Of a DNA stretch of 64,000 nucleotides, positions 49,243 through 60,783 are shown one piece after another; positions within the stretch are counted from its first letter, which is position 1; each line of letters starts with the position of its first letter. Location of the stretch: the NCBI GenBank assembly GCA_032622095.1, contig CP136068.1, positions 153,415,151 to 153,479,150 of the forward strand, in the 5' to 3' direction. The stretch comes from Siphonodentalium dalli. Its lineage: Eukaryota; Mollusca; Scaphopoda; Gadilida; Siphonodentaliidae. Both the position numbers and the translations under genes were made by a program. The notes under the pieces were generated by a model that ran no database searches, was not told the origin of the DNA, and worked only from the letters and a program-made list of their open reading frames with translations.

Positions 49243-49305
49243 TGATAAAATAAAAATAAAATAAAATAAAACTCATCATCGGTGAGGACACCAAACCTGA
49301 CCAAA

Positions 49306-49475
49306 CCACAGGGCCCTGGGGAATATTAGTAAACTACCAATATAGACTATACCAGTGTGCTGACTATACCAGTGTGCTGGCTATACCAGTGTGCTGGTAT
49401 ATAGTATACCAGTGTGCTGGTATATAGTCTATATTGGTATTTTAGTAATTTTCCCCAGGGGCCTGTGGACCAAAC
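49306..49475. mobile_element. Foldback element with GCCCTGGGG ends, hAT-like
   Basis: Arms from CCACAGGGCCCTGGGGAA and its reverse complement near 49470 read inward through CCAATATAGACTATA. The centre has three to four CTATACCAGTGTGCTGG repeats. GACCAAACC flanks both ends, a possible 8-9-bp target duplication. Confidence 0.7.
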
Positions 49476-49479
49476 CGTT

Positions 49480-50619
49480 ATAACTGTTACGGCATTTTTC
49501 CCAGTAGAAAATTTATATCTTTTACTTCAGGTTTTCCATCTTTTACAAACTGCCATGATTGTGCTTGTTATATATCTTGATGCGTGATAAATATATATTT
49601 TAGCTATGAATTTCGTGATTTTAGAGCAAAAGCCTGATTAAATTTAAATGTTGTCAAAACAGGTTTTTATTTTAATATTAACTTTAACGGCGAGACCCAC
49701 ATTTTGCATTAATCCAGCCAAAAAATGGCAAGAGTTTTTCAACAAAGAATTTCTCTGGATCTATCTGGCGAAAAATCTTGAATTTCACATATATTCATTG
49801 TATGTATAATCTGATTAATTATTAAGAGGCACACAAACAATGGATTTTAAAACTTTTGAGAGGTTGAAAAGATAATTTTCTGTTTTGTCCCTTTCAGTGC
49901 CAAGAACTGATAGAATAATTAATAATTCACACAACACTGCAATCACAAAAATAGCTTAATGTCTTGGCTATATGAGAGGAGGCTTCATTTGTATCATAAT
50001 GTTGAGTTGGATTAAATTACAAAATATAGCATCATAACTCCATATGAATGTATTATATATAATGAAGAATAAAGCAGTCGCAGATATTCCAGCCCAAAGA
50101 AAAAAATATTGACACGCAGTGTGGTCCTCCCATGCAAGTCGGGACCAATCAACTGGAATTAGGCCACAGTGTTAAGATATATGGGGGTCAGCTTTAACTT
50201 GGTTATGAACCATGGCCCAAAACTCATCTCAGCCCAATTTTTCATTGACATGACATGAACATTCTCAAATATAGGAAATTATTTATGGTAGTTGCCTTTC
50301 TAAATGAAACTAATCATTGAATTTCACGAATCAAGAAAAATTAAGTCTCCTCACATGATCTTCAGATAAGATATCATGGATATATGAAATGCACTATTTA
50401 AACAATATATATTTTTACAGAAGTTCTGTGTACCTAAAACAGTGCAATTTTAAATATTTTTCGTGCTATAAAAGTGAAATAAATGAGGTTATGGTTATTG
50501 TTCGATGGATCTTAAATATTGTGTCACAATTATCTCTTGTATCAAATTTCACTAAGACATCCTGACAGATTTTGAGAAAATCCATATTGAAATACCAGGA
50601 ATTTTTTGGAAAAACGTGC
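49480..50619. other. AT-rich stretch without recognised features
   Basis: I see no exon, repeat family from elsewhere in the window or RNA gene. It is not obviously part of the duplication units. Confidence 0.5.
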
Positions 50620-51175
50620 GTCTGACCCTTAAAGGCACGGGCGGCGTTCGTTGCAGAAATATTCACATTTGTTCATATCGCCATCAACAGAAGGAATATT
50701 AAAATATATATAGTTTTGTTCATATGCCAAACATAATCAGAGCGTAAAAAAGTATATTGTCGCCAAGACGTACGATGGTGTCCGCAAACAAGAACCTGCT
50801 CGTGTTACAGAAGTTTGGCTTCTGTTTACATAACACAGCGCAATTAATTCTATTGGTTAATCAAACACACATAATGATATGAACGCTCTTTATTATTTCA
50901 ATAGCAGGATAACAGTACCAAACAACGCTCTTTATGTTTACCATATCCGGATCTAAACAAAAGCCAGGTAACATAACGTTTTTTTGCTTTTGTTTACATA
51001 ACAAAGGGGGAAAATGGACAATGCCATACTGTTTATGCCATATTTCTGATTGGTGTAAGAACAAGATATGTCTATATTTTACTATTCTTTCTGTTTATGG
51101 CGGTTTTTTACGGAGGTGAATATTTTAACAACATTCCCACCACCAACACCGCCCGTATCTTTAAATTTATAAACT
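50620..51175 (-). repeat. Inverted duplication fragment U4a
   Basis: Read on the minus strand, this matches about 44960-45330 of U2, including two AACGCTCTTTAT motifs (the reverse of ATAAAGAGCGTT) and the CCGCCATAAACAG-like block. It shows that copies of the unit exist in both orientations. Confidence 0.7.
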
Positions 51176-52004
51176 CTTATAGACATGAACTCAAGTTGGA
51201 ATCCATTTCCTATTAATATTCACGGAATGACCAGTTTAAAACGTTTGATGCTATACAATGTCTTATGTTAATATGGGTATGTTACTGTTGCATGTGGGTA
51301 ACTAGACCGCCGCGATCTGATTTCCATGCATATGTTTATGGATGAGCATATGGTTTGTTGAACAACAAATCGAAAGGAAAGTCCAATTCCCGACGATCAC
51401 AGACAGCAACGTGCATGTACAACGATGGCATTTCGACCCGAACCCTACGGAGTGTTGTGCAATCTGCCTCATATATAGTTTACGAATTAATCGATATAAA
51501 TTGGCGCCTGATCCCCAAAAGACATATCGGTTGCTGTATGGGGATTCCTGTGTTCCTCTGTGATCCTTGCGTAATCCCACCGTGAGTTATTGTCGCACAT
51601 CCAACAAAGATATTCATTATTCGACCCAATGTAATTACTTCTATAATGATGCACTGGGGTCGAATGATTCTTAATTTGATCGTTTGAATACCGGCGATTG
51701 TTACGCCCTCAACACACTTCCACCACGCGTTGTTTCGATGTCATCTAAAGTTTTAATCTCTTTTGAATTTCTTGAAGTGGTCACCACCAGTAAGAGTTGA
51801 TCCCGATGTCCATTCCGTCTCCAGCAGTGAACATCAAAAGGAATGAGAGTTAAATGTGTCAGAGAATGAATTCTCGACATGATGGACGATATGCGCGATA
51901 CCCGCGCATCACACGGACAACTTCTATATTCGACTCCCCCAATTATATACGTAACCGACTGATTGCCTATATATGCTCTCAGGTGATCTACGTTTTAGTC
52001 TCGA

Positions 52005-53150
52005 GAAAGTACGGATCAACAGCTCTGATCAGGATGAACACACCACCGAGAATTCACAGAGATGTAACAACGAGCCCCCCCCCCCCCAAACGTTTTGAAA
52101 GCTCAAAATTCAGGAAATTTTCGGGCAAACTGGGGTTATTTTCGATAAAATTCGGGCAATTTTCAGGCAAATTTAATAATATTTTTTTCAAGAGGAAATT
52201 TTGGCAAATTGCAGTATTTTTCACAGAGCTGCCCGAATTACATATTTATGGTTAATTTGAATCTGTTTTGTTATATTTATGTGTATACACAAGGTATATT
52301 CTACAAAAACTGTGTTACAACCATGAATATATCATGTACAATGATTCGGGCAAAAAGTCTCAGCACCCGTACGGCTATGTTGACGGACAGACACTAACAA
52401 CCATTCTGGGATCCATGCATGTTGCGCGGTGGTGAACTGGACACTCCAAGCGCACCAAGGCGGATTCCAGCTGATACTGGACTTCCAGTCCTGCCTGGGA
52501 CAGCCCTTATCGGGGCTCACTACCGGAAGGGGACTGGAGACTGCCAAATCCAAAGCCATGCAGGAAGTGTCACAAAAGAAAGAAGACACCACGCAGGGAG
52601 AAGTGGGATGCAGAGCGAATGGATACGTGGAAAAAGAGGAAGTCGACTGCATGGTGTCACACCAGGCGACACCTCCCGCGTAGCGTAGATTGCTCTGCCG
52701 CTGTGACGTGGTGATGGACACCACAACAGATAGATGCGGACACCTCCCGTTTCACTCCGAAGACTCCGGAGTTCATCGAACTAGAGTCTTCACCTGACTC
52801 TCCTACAACAACCGAAGCACCAACATCTGATTCCGAAGACGCGTCCGATTTCGAAGGCGATGTCTGAAATACGGCAAGCTGAATATACGACAAAAAGACA
52901 ACATTGATAACAATACTCCTTCAGATTCGCCAACATCACCATCCGCCCACCGCCCAAAAAGAAAAGAAAAGGAAAGAACAAAAGCAGCCGCTAACAACCC
53001 CACATCGCCTTGCCTTCGGTCAGCACCAACATCCACCGTCAACATGATCGATCTTCATCGAAACAATCAAGTTAGGGTGAATGGACCCGCATAATGGAGT
53101 CCGACCATCCTGCCAGGCCTTCGGCCGGAAACGGCTCATCTAACTAACGT
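52005..53150 (+). mobile_element. Unclassified 1.15-kb insertion in inverted unit
   Basis: It interrupts the match between U4b and position 8840-8860 of U1, with ACGTTTT on both sides as a likely target duplication. It holds a poly(C) run (52075-52086), a stretch with repeated CGGGCAA, and a GC-richer part (52420-53100). That part has coding-like acidic and basic segments, such as FIELESSPDSPTTTEAPTS ending at 52867 and SAHRPKRKEKERTKAAA near 52950. No known domain is recognised. Confidence 0.5.
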
Positions 53151-53287
53151 TTTCACTCTCCCATAATCAAGGATGTTTACAACTGGGAATTCAAGATTTG
53201 ATGCCACTGAATTGCATGTATATCGAATTGAACTTGAAGATATTATATGCATCGAAATTATGTGACATGTTTTGAGAACGGTAATAT

Positions 53288-53320
53288 CTGGGACTAATAT
53301 ACATTATATATTAGTCCCAG
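53288..53320. repeat. Short hairpin
   Basis: 14-bp perfect arms CTGGGACTAATATA and TATATTAGTCCCAG flank a 5-base loop. Confidence 0.8.
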
Positions 53321-53751
53321 GTATAATATTTCAAAAAACATTATCAGTTGAATTATTATGAACATGACAAACTGATGGCTGACCTACTGCATTCCGCTTA
53401 CAACAGTGAACATCGACAGAAGATGTGAGATAAATGTAAAATATGGAATACGGCCCCAATTCCGGCCCCGCCAATAATTAATAACAATCTAAATCCCATA
53501 CAACTGAATATCAACAATGCCTAAAGGGAGGCCTTCATCTGGAGATACAACAATGTAGATACGAACTATACAACTTACCAATTTCCGTCTAAATACCAAT
53601 TTGCATGTTAAGGGAACGTGTCATGTGGTTAAGATAAAATTCGGAATGTCAGAAGCAAAACTATATAATTTAATATTTACGACTACAGAATCAGTGAGGA
53701 TGAATAAATAAACAATGAACAAATAAAATACTTAAATTAATTGCGCGGTTT

Positions 53752-54066
53752 TCCCGCCTGAAGTAAACGGACCCCGGCTCGGTACCATTAATATTTTAAC
53801 CGGAATGATGGCTTCTGGTCTGACCTAAGGTGATCTGTAACTTATCTTCTTGTAATTTATCCTTCCGTCTGATATGGCTCGCCGGTAATGTCTCAGAATA
53901 CGTAACTCTCCCTCAGTCATCCGGGGCTCTGAAAATTCCCCGCCATGTGGCCATAACTCTCCCTCGTCATCCGGGGCTCTGGGAATTCCCCGCTGAGTAC
54001 CAATCCCGCGCATCGTAAACAGTTTGTTCTGTAGTGCTTTACCTCACCGATTGTTGTGGTCATTAT
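53752..54066 (-). repeat. R1 repeat in inverted unit, with internal duplication
   Basis: Reverse-oriented copy of the repeat at 7112-7400. A block of about 55-60 bp containing TCATCCGGGGCTCTG and AATTCCCCGC is doubled (53905-53945 and 53960-54000). Confidence 0.7.
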
Positions 54067-54860
54067 CAGATAGGAAGAAGTTCATAGACTTGTAAGTTTC
54101 CAATCAATTCTAATTTGGATGTTAATCTGTATCTCTACGGTTGGTATATCCCGATGATTAATTTCTCGGTGCAGATGACAGACGTAACCAAATACGCGTT
54201 TTAAAGACGTTATCACTTCATGGAATCCATCTCTAAAGTCATAATTTACCTTCTTCATTTTAACATTTAAACTTGAAAATTTGACGTGTCGCATTATCTC
54301 ATGTCCGATGTAAAAATAGCTGAGAATAAAGCATCCATTCATTCAACAATAGTTCCAGATAACCTTCCGGCAATGTTATACAGTCGATCGCCCAGTGTTG
54401 CACGAATGTTGTTCCTTCTAAACTAATAGCTGCCCAAATACTTGCACATATATATTAAACAATTAATTGCATATATATATATATTATAGTACACATATAT
54501 GACATTTTCATAAATACCTCACTTGCTTCAAGACAATCATGCCTCTGAAATTGGCGCGAGATTTAAAAATTGTTGCATCAGTCAACATATTTTCTCGATA
54601 ACTGTACGACTGTAGTAAAAAGTAGTCTGTGTAAAAAGTCAGATTCATCACTCATGGCGGTGGTGTTAATCTTGTCATGGTATTGAGAGTGCGATGAAAT
54701 GAGTTTTATACATACATCTGGACGTTTTTGTCATAGCTAATCCACACTGGAACTGTTGTCAAACCTGGATGTGATACTGTAAGATCCGGACTCGGGTTAG
54801 TAACATGAAATGCATGCGGAATGTTGGCATGGCACCATTTAAAGGGGCACTGTGTGCCAA

Positions 54861-56147
54861 GTAAAAGTACAGTACTCCTTTAAGCCAGCACTTTTCACAA
54901 TGCAAATGCACAAATTTGTACAAGCGGCGACAAAGGGTCTGTAACTTTATTTCTTAGCGGATATACAAATGTTTGTTCCAGAAGTGTTTTCTATAAACAC
55001 GTGGTCTACTTGTGGTTTGAGCCAACTACGCCATTCAATGCCAACAGCCATTCAATGCTGTCTTTATACTAGTCTATAGGATCGATGAGGGTAAATGTGC
55101 AAACAAATATAATTGTATGTAAAAACATTACAAAGAAGAACATGGAGAGATATATAAACATTGTTCTTATATTCATTATTCATAGTTCTCCAATAATGAA
55201 ATTTCGAAAACATCGCTAAGAGTGTAGTAAGTTCAAATATTTTATATATGTGTATAGGAGGTACAGCACAGTAGCAATGTTATATATGCTATGCCTCCGA
55301 AACATGGCGAGCATTGCTCTTAGAACATGCTTGGGACTATACAACACACCAGGTGCCTATTTTTAGAAGCAAATTTGATTTTTGAGACAGTGCAAATTTT
55401 TTTTGGATTGGGTGGGATAAAATGTGCATATAGTGTCCTAAGTGCGACGTCAGAATACAGCAGCCATTCGAGCTTCCTTTTTTGGGGTTGCTTCGGTGGC
55501 CGTGTGGTATTGACGTCGGACTTTGAGTCGCAAGGCGCGCTCGCCGTCGGGCCGGGGTTCAAATATTTTAGTTTGCATGCATATGCTATTCTGAATACTG
55601 TTCAATGTTTTTATCTTTTTCATTGTTTACCGTCTAGTTTTTATTAAAGATGCATAATCCGATTTAACGCTCCCAAATTACTATTTCTTTGGCTTCGGGG
55701 GTAAAACATATTGGATTCGAGTCGAGGAACCGAATCCATCAAAGCTCAGAGTGATCAGATATCGATTTTTGAAATTTGTTATTTCCCAAGATATGTAATT
55801 TTTGGCGGCCTGGCAAATATAAGTCAAGCCGACGGTATCGTGCCAAATTGTGGATGAAGATGAATAACCTAAAATCAAGTGGCTCTGGGTTTTAACTAGG
55901 GTCGGCCAAATTTTGTTGAACAAAATGTTGATAAATAACACGTTTTGGGCAATTTTATACTATAGTTGACTGTGGTTAGTATTATTAAATTAATCGGTTA
56001 TGATAACTAAAGCGGCATTTCAAAAAATGTTGACTTTTATGGTTAATTCCAGTTCCACTCTATCAATAATGTTTACATATAACAATGGTTTCGATGCGAA
56101 ATATCGTTATTGGATAGTTATAATAATGAATCTAGAACAAAGACTAT
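54861..56147. other. Stretch outside the unit match, with small repeat pieces
   Basis: It contains a SINE head at 55489-55570 and a foldback-family arm near 55655-55735 (GATTCGAGTCGAGGAACC). No gene is recognised. Confidence 0.5.
55489..55570 (+). mobile_element. SINE head or tRNA-like fragment
   Basis: The A-box-like TGGCCGTGTGG (about 55496-55506) and B-box-like GGTTCAAAT (about 55557-55565) are spaced as in tRNA-derived promoters. The ends do not pair into an acceptor stem, so it is not a tRNA gene. Confidence 0.5.
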
Positions 56148-56150
56148 CTA

Positions 56151-56245
56151 CCTTACTCGTATTTAAATTCGCGCAGTACTATTTTTCGCTCAGGTTTGAA
56201 TTCGCGCACTTTGAATTCGCGCACCATGGTGCGCGAATTCAAAAC
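56151..56245. repeat. Left copy of a GCGC-rich inverted motif, with palindrome
   Basis: The 39 bp from CCTTACTCGTATTTAAATTC to TATTTTTCGC recur as reverse complement at 61989-62027 with one mismatch. Next to it, TTTGAATTCGCGCACC|GGTGCGCGAATTCAAA-type arms form a near 34-bp palindrome centred on CCATGG (56211-56245). Confidence 0.75.
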
Positions 56246-56704
56246 TGACAGAAATATGTTCGTTAATGTCTTGTATCTGTTGACATTTTCAGTTCTTAAT
56301 TATCACTAATGATACATGTGTATATATAAAGACAACCTCGAAGAAAATATACATCGAATATAACTGCATCATCATTTCAGTGTGAAGATGCGTGCTTATA
56401 TGCATGCATGGTACAATTTATCATGCTGGTATTTAATAAATATGTATGGACATCCTGGAACTGAACTTGACTTGACTTGCTGACTTCAGAAAGAATCAAC
56501 TCTTGGTTGCGTGTTTTGAATGCATAACTGATTGTTTGACCACAGTGTCACCCCATGGACGCAGGGTTGTGAAACAATTCTTTCGTGCACTCCAGGCTAC
56601 AATATTTTTATTTCTTAGAAGCATTTGAACACGAAAGATCGAATCATGATTAAATGCTTTACGTGTAGCCTATACATATGGATAATGTCGTTAAGATTCG
56701 TTTC

Positions 56705-56990
56705 CCCGCATGTAAATATATCAATCAATCAATCAATTTATTATACTTGTACACCAAATATGGTCAAGTGTATACATACATAATATAGAAACATAATTTA
56801 TAACAGTGTAGTGAAAGAACATGTATTCATAAGACACAATATGTCGCACATAATATTGTAGTTATATATATTTGTATTGAGTTTGGTTTTATTTGTCTTA
56901 TTGGGAATTTGCATTCGTCCGGTCGCGTATTCTGTCTAGCAGTTGGTCAATAGGTTGCCATTTTCCCTTTTTGGCAAGTCCGTGGTAGAT
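56705..56990 (-). mobile_element. LINE 3' end with (ATTG)n tail
   Basis: On the minus strand a frame ends YHGLAKKGKWQPIDQLLDR...NANSQ and stop at about 56898. It is followed by the 3' UTR shared with 8255-8505 and 34075-34315 and an ATTGATTG tail. The protein segment looks like a LINE C-terminus, but its upstream part is missing. Confidence 0.65.
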
Positions 56991-56994
56991 TTCC

Positions 56995-57836
56995 AAACGA
57001 GCTTCAGAACGGCTTTCAGAAAGGAGTGAACTGTTTGGTGACATCGTTTGCCCTCCAGGAGGCAGTTTCCTATGCGGGCGACTTAGATTCAAGAGCATTT
57101 GTATGTTTTTTGGACTCTGCGAAGGCATTTGATCGTGTGTGGCACGAAGGCCTTCTTGTAAAACTATACGATCTAGGCTTAAAAGGTAAAGTTCTGCGTG
57201 TAGTGGCAAACATGCTCAGGAATTGCACCAGTCGTGTAATGTATAGCGGTTCGCTCTCAGAGCCATTGGACATCTTACAAGGAACAAGACAGGGGGAAGT
57301 AACGTCCCCTTTCTTCTATCTGGTATTCATAAATGAACTACTGAACTCTCTCTGCGATTCTGAACACGGTTTACATATAGGAAATACCTCTTGTGCGGCA
57401 CCTTCGGCTGCTGATGATATTGCTCTCATTTCATTGTCCAAATCCGGTCTTGAGTGCCTGATTGACATTTGCTATAAATACAGTCAGCGATGGCGTTTCG
57501 AATTTTCAAATACAAAGAGCGTCGTCGTTGTTTTCAATGAGACAAAGCACCAACATTCTGCAAGCAACAGGACGTGGCTTCTTGGTAACATGCAGTCCAC
57601 TAATTGAATCGACGGAATGTGTTCATCTCGGTATTAAACAGTGCAAATTTCAGTGCGTGCCCATCCGTTGTTCCCTGTTATCTGAAAAGCTGAGGAAATC
57701 TTATTTCAGTTTGGCTGGCAAAAGTTTATTCAAAATGTGCACACCAATAACGATGACAAGTCTGCTACAATCAGTAGCACTACCCAAAGCCCTATATGGG
57801 TGTGAATTGATGGAATTGCCGAACAGAACTGCCATG
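56995..57836 (+). mobile_element. Non-LTR reverse transcriptase, central part, interrupted
   Basis: Opens with LQNGFQKGV and continues through RT blocks: FLDSAKAFDRVWHEGLL (palm motif A region), QGTRQGEVTSPFFY (motif B) and SAADDIALIS, the YADD-box position with the aromatic replaced by Ala. A frameshift near 57545 moves the frame. The following segment reaches LPKALYGCELMELPNRTAMY, then a DNA transposon splits it. With the frameshift, the altered catalytic box and the split, it is dead. Its class is CR1/Jockey-like, not settled. Confidence 0.85.
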
Positions 57837-58493
57837 TACACTGTAAATAAAAGTGTTCAAATTTGAACGCCAAAAATGCAACAGATAATGAACACTGTTC
57901 AGTGTTCAATTTAGAACAGATGTGTTCAATTACTCTGAACGGTCCCCGGTGTTCAGATTTGAACGCATGTGTTCAATTTATGAATGCATATAAGCATTCA
58001 GTTTTGAACACATCATGTTCAGATTTTGAACATGAGTGTTCGAAATATGTGAACGCTTGATGTGTTCCGAACACTGCAACAGCTTTTGAACACTTATATG
58101 TGTTCAAACAACAAAATCTGAACACACGTGTTCACAAAATAACTAAATTTAAATACTAGCATTCTTCATATACACAAACACAAGGCTTCGCAAACGCGAG
58201 ATCAAATTCAATATAAAATGGGTGATAAATTGTGAACAGTCTGTAGTCACACTTTAACAGTCTTAGTGCCATTCTTCTCCTGTGTACATCTAATACAAAT
58301 TAACTGGCCCAATACTTTTGTGGTTATTAATGTATGATTACTGAGAACAAGCTGAAGCTATCGCTAATAATTTAAATATAATGTAACTGTTCCATACAGA
58401 AGCATGTATATTTTATGAAATGCTGATGTAATTGTTGGGGAATAAGGTCATTCAACCTAATTAAAATGTGAGTATTATATAGGTAAATAACAT

Positions 58494-58682
58494 TTAATAA
58501 GACTGATAAGCTGATGAATCAATGGCACAACAGTCTATACGTTTACTTGAATAATACGTATATCCAAAAACATCCATGCCGTGTTGGTCATCATTGGCAA
58601 CAGTATTAATTTCGCACGAAATCCAGTTGGCCGAATGAACATCCTGAACATCTGGAATATCCTTCAACCACTGAATTAATAA
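58494..58682 (-). CDS. Exon-like segment inside the CACTG transposon
   Basis: A possible acceptor ATTAATTCAG is followed by an open frame beginning WLKDIPDVQDVHSANWISCE and ending at TAA (58494). No domain is recognised. It may be the last exon of a decayed element gene. Confidence 0.3.
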   Translation of the reverse strand, partial: LLIQWLKDIPDVQDVHSANWISCEINTVANDDQHGMDVFGYTYYSSKRIDCCAIDSSAYQSY

Positions 58683-59803
58683 CAAAAATGTCCGCCTTAC
58701 ATCTCGGACAGTGCATCACAGTTACCATGTTTTAGGTAAGGCTAGACGTGAGGTTTATCATCTTAGGTCCAATTCTTTGAACTATCGGAATTAGTCACAC
58801 ACATTAGTCCACAAATCTTTTAACATTGAATGTGCGATGTATTTCTGTGCCGGTTCCTGTTGAACTTTCTCGATTTTTGGCACCAGCTGACACCATGCAG
58901 TAATGGCTTAACAGTCACTAGAATTTGTTGACGGTGGTAGCCAATATAGCAATAGACATTTCCACGGTCACATAATTTCTGGTAGTTCAGCTACACCCAA
59001 CGTGAGTAGTTTGTAGCATCCATACATGTTGTGCCCAAAGTGTCCGCAGATATTCGATCGATGCTCTATATGCAGCTCCTGAAAGAAAGAATAATTTAAT
59101 ATATTAGAATATTAGTTTTCCAATTCTGGATGCTATTAGGATGCGATCTTACCACCCAGCACCTTTTTCCGAGTTTCCCAGCTTTACAATCATATTATGA
59201 TATCCTGATATTAATACCGTACCAATTCAAAGACACCAGTCAACACCGCTTCCGAAATTACAAAACATTATTTCTTTCAGTGTTTGGCCGCACGCTAACA
59301 TCACCAATTAAAACGGTGGAACAGCACACGTTGACTAGTTTAGAAAATGTAATGGGCTATTTAGCAATGATCCATGTACGAATAACCGGCACATCAATAT
59401 ATTTTTATTGGAGATCTGCTAATATAATCAAATTTAATATATATGTGACACCAAATATTTCACAATGACCTCAAATGTTTTTGTTTTGTTTTTGCGAGAA
59501 AATTAACCGTGAGAATGCTTATGACAAAGTTCGCAGAAGTTTTAAACAGTACCTGCATGAATGAGACACTCACTTATTATCAAAAACTCTACCGATATCA
59601 GCATATTCCCCACTAATATCTGGACGGAATATCAAACAAAAAAATTAGAACAATTTCAACCACAATTGGGTGCGAAATGTCCAACTAATGTCTTCAACTG
59701 AATTGTCAAAATTTTAACTTTGCATGTTTTTAGATAAATATATACATAAACACATATGCTGATAATTATGATGATACATTGGATTACATATACCGGTACT
59801 TAC

Positions 59804-59963
59804 CATGCGTATAGTGCAGGCTGTATTGATAAACTTGACCTTGTCTCTTGTCAGTAAAGACCCTATAAATACCAACTATGTTTCGAACCTTTAATCTAAC
59901 GCCAAAGAATGGCGCAACTGACTTGGTTCCATTAATGTGAAGGCTTTGTCCATCCATATACAT
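59804..59963 (-). CDS. Exon-like segment inside the CACTG transposon
   Basis: An open frame from ATG at 59963 (MYMDGQSLHINGTKSVAPFF) runs 53 codons to a consensus donor ATG|GTAAGT and leaves phase 1. A segment at about 58990-59090 with a TTTCTTTCAG acceptor could follow in matching phase (AAYRASIEYLRTLW). The function is unknown. It could be an element-encoded or captured gene piece. Confidence 0.35.
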
Positions 59964-60783
59964 TAAACTACACAGATATTCAAACCGAAATTAATTAATG
60001 CCAGTTGCGTGGAACGATATCATGTTTCAAAAGACGACGCTACCTGCTATTTTGCTAAGAGAACTCAATGCAGACAGTCCAGTGGGATCGCATGCCATTA
60101 GTTAAGCGTGAATGATTAATGACCATGCCCGTGGTCCCACATTGAACACATATGTTCAAGAGAAGCGAACACGGACTGAACGGCAGCGTTCAATACTGAA
60201 ATTAGTGTAAAACAAATAGCGTGGGATCGTATTTTATCGTGATTTTCTACACAAGTGATGAACCGGCAACATAAAAATATCGGTATCGATCAATATATGA
60301 ACACTATATATATTCACGGATATGTGATACGGATTTGACTGAATGGGACAATTTCCATTTGGGGAGGGATGTAATTTTATATCTGGGATTTGCAATTTAC
60401 AACTACCCCGCCCCTTCTCCCGTGTCGCCACCACGTCCCTGATATGTTTTCTACCGATCTCAAAACAAAACAAAACTCACCGTGAAGCAAAATAGACCAG
60501 CGCATCCGCATTTAGTTTCACAATTGTTCAAAATAGAAGTCACAAGACATCATTTTCACAAACGAGTATTCATTAATCCCGTAAGCATATACGATATATA
60601 TATATATATGAAGTAACTAAGTATACTAACACAAGCGGATCAACGTCGATGCAGGTTTGAACACTACCGTTCATAAATGAGTTTTCTGAACATATACGTT
60701 CAAAATTGAACACTTACTGTTCAGTAACTGAACACATCCGGGGCTGAACGCGTTCAAACCTGAACACTCTTATTTGCAGTGTA

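Larger units (their letters stand above)
51440..54860 (-). repeat. Inverted duplication fragment U4b
   Basis: Read on the minus strand, this runs parallel to U1 from about 9345 back to 5630, and to U2 from about 35210 back to 31770. Shared landmarks are the GGATTACGCAAGGATCA block near 51570, the LTR-free stretch near 53150-53250 and the R1 repeat at 53752-54066. A 1.15-kb private insertion interrupts it at about 52005-53150. The PRDM gene lies outside the copied interval. Confidence 0.8.
57839..60781. mobile_element. CACTG-ended DNA transposon with TGTTCA/TGAACA arrays
   Basis: The ends are inverted repeats CACTGTAAATAAAAGTGTTC and, from the right, CACTGCAAATAAGAGTGTTC, flanked by TA on both sides (57837-57838, 60782-60783). 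Removing it restores the LINE frame (ATGTACACAATGGAG). Subterminal regions (57850-58140 and 60139-60210, 60650-60765) hold dozens of TGTTCA/TGAACA words, many as palindromes. The structure suggests a CMC/EnSpm-type element, non-autonomous or with a decayed gene. The class is inferred from the ends only. Confidence 0.8.

Noticed and set aside
52332-52724. A 130-codon minus-strand frame
   Set aside because: It runs antisense to an equally open plus frame in a GC-richer insertion and shows no known domain.
55489-55570. A tRNA gene
   Set aside because: A- and B-box-like words are present but no acceptor stem or anticodon arm can be formed, so a SINE head is more likely.
58950-59030. A PR/SET-like fragment (MDATNYSRWV) on the minus strand inside the CACTG element
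   Set aside because: A stop follows at once, two other frames are equally open, and only a few residues resemble a SET core.
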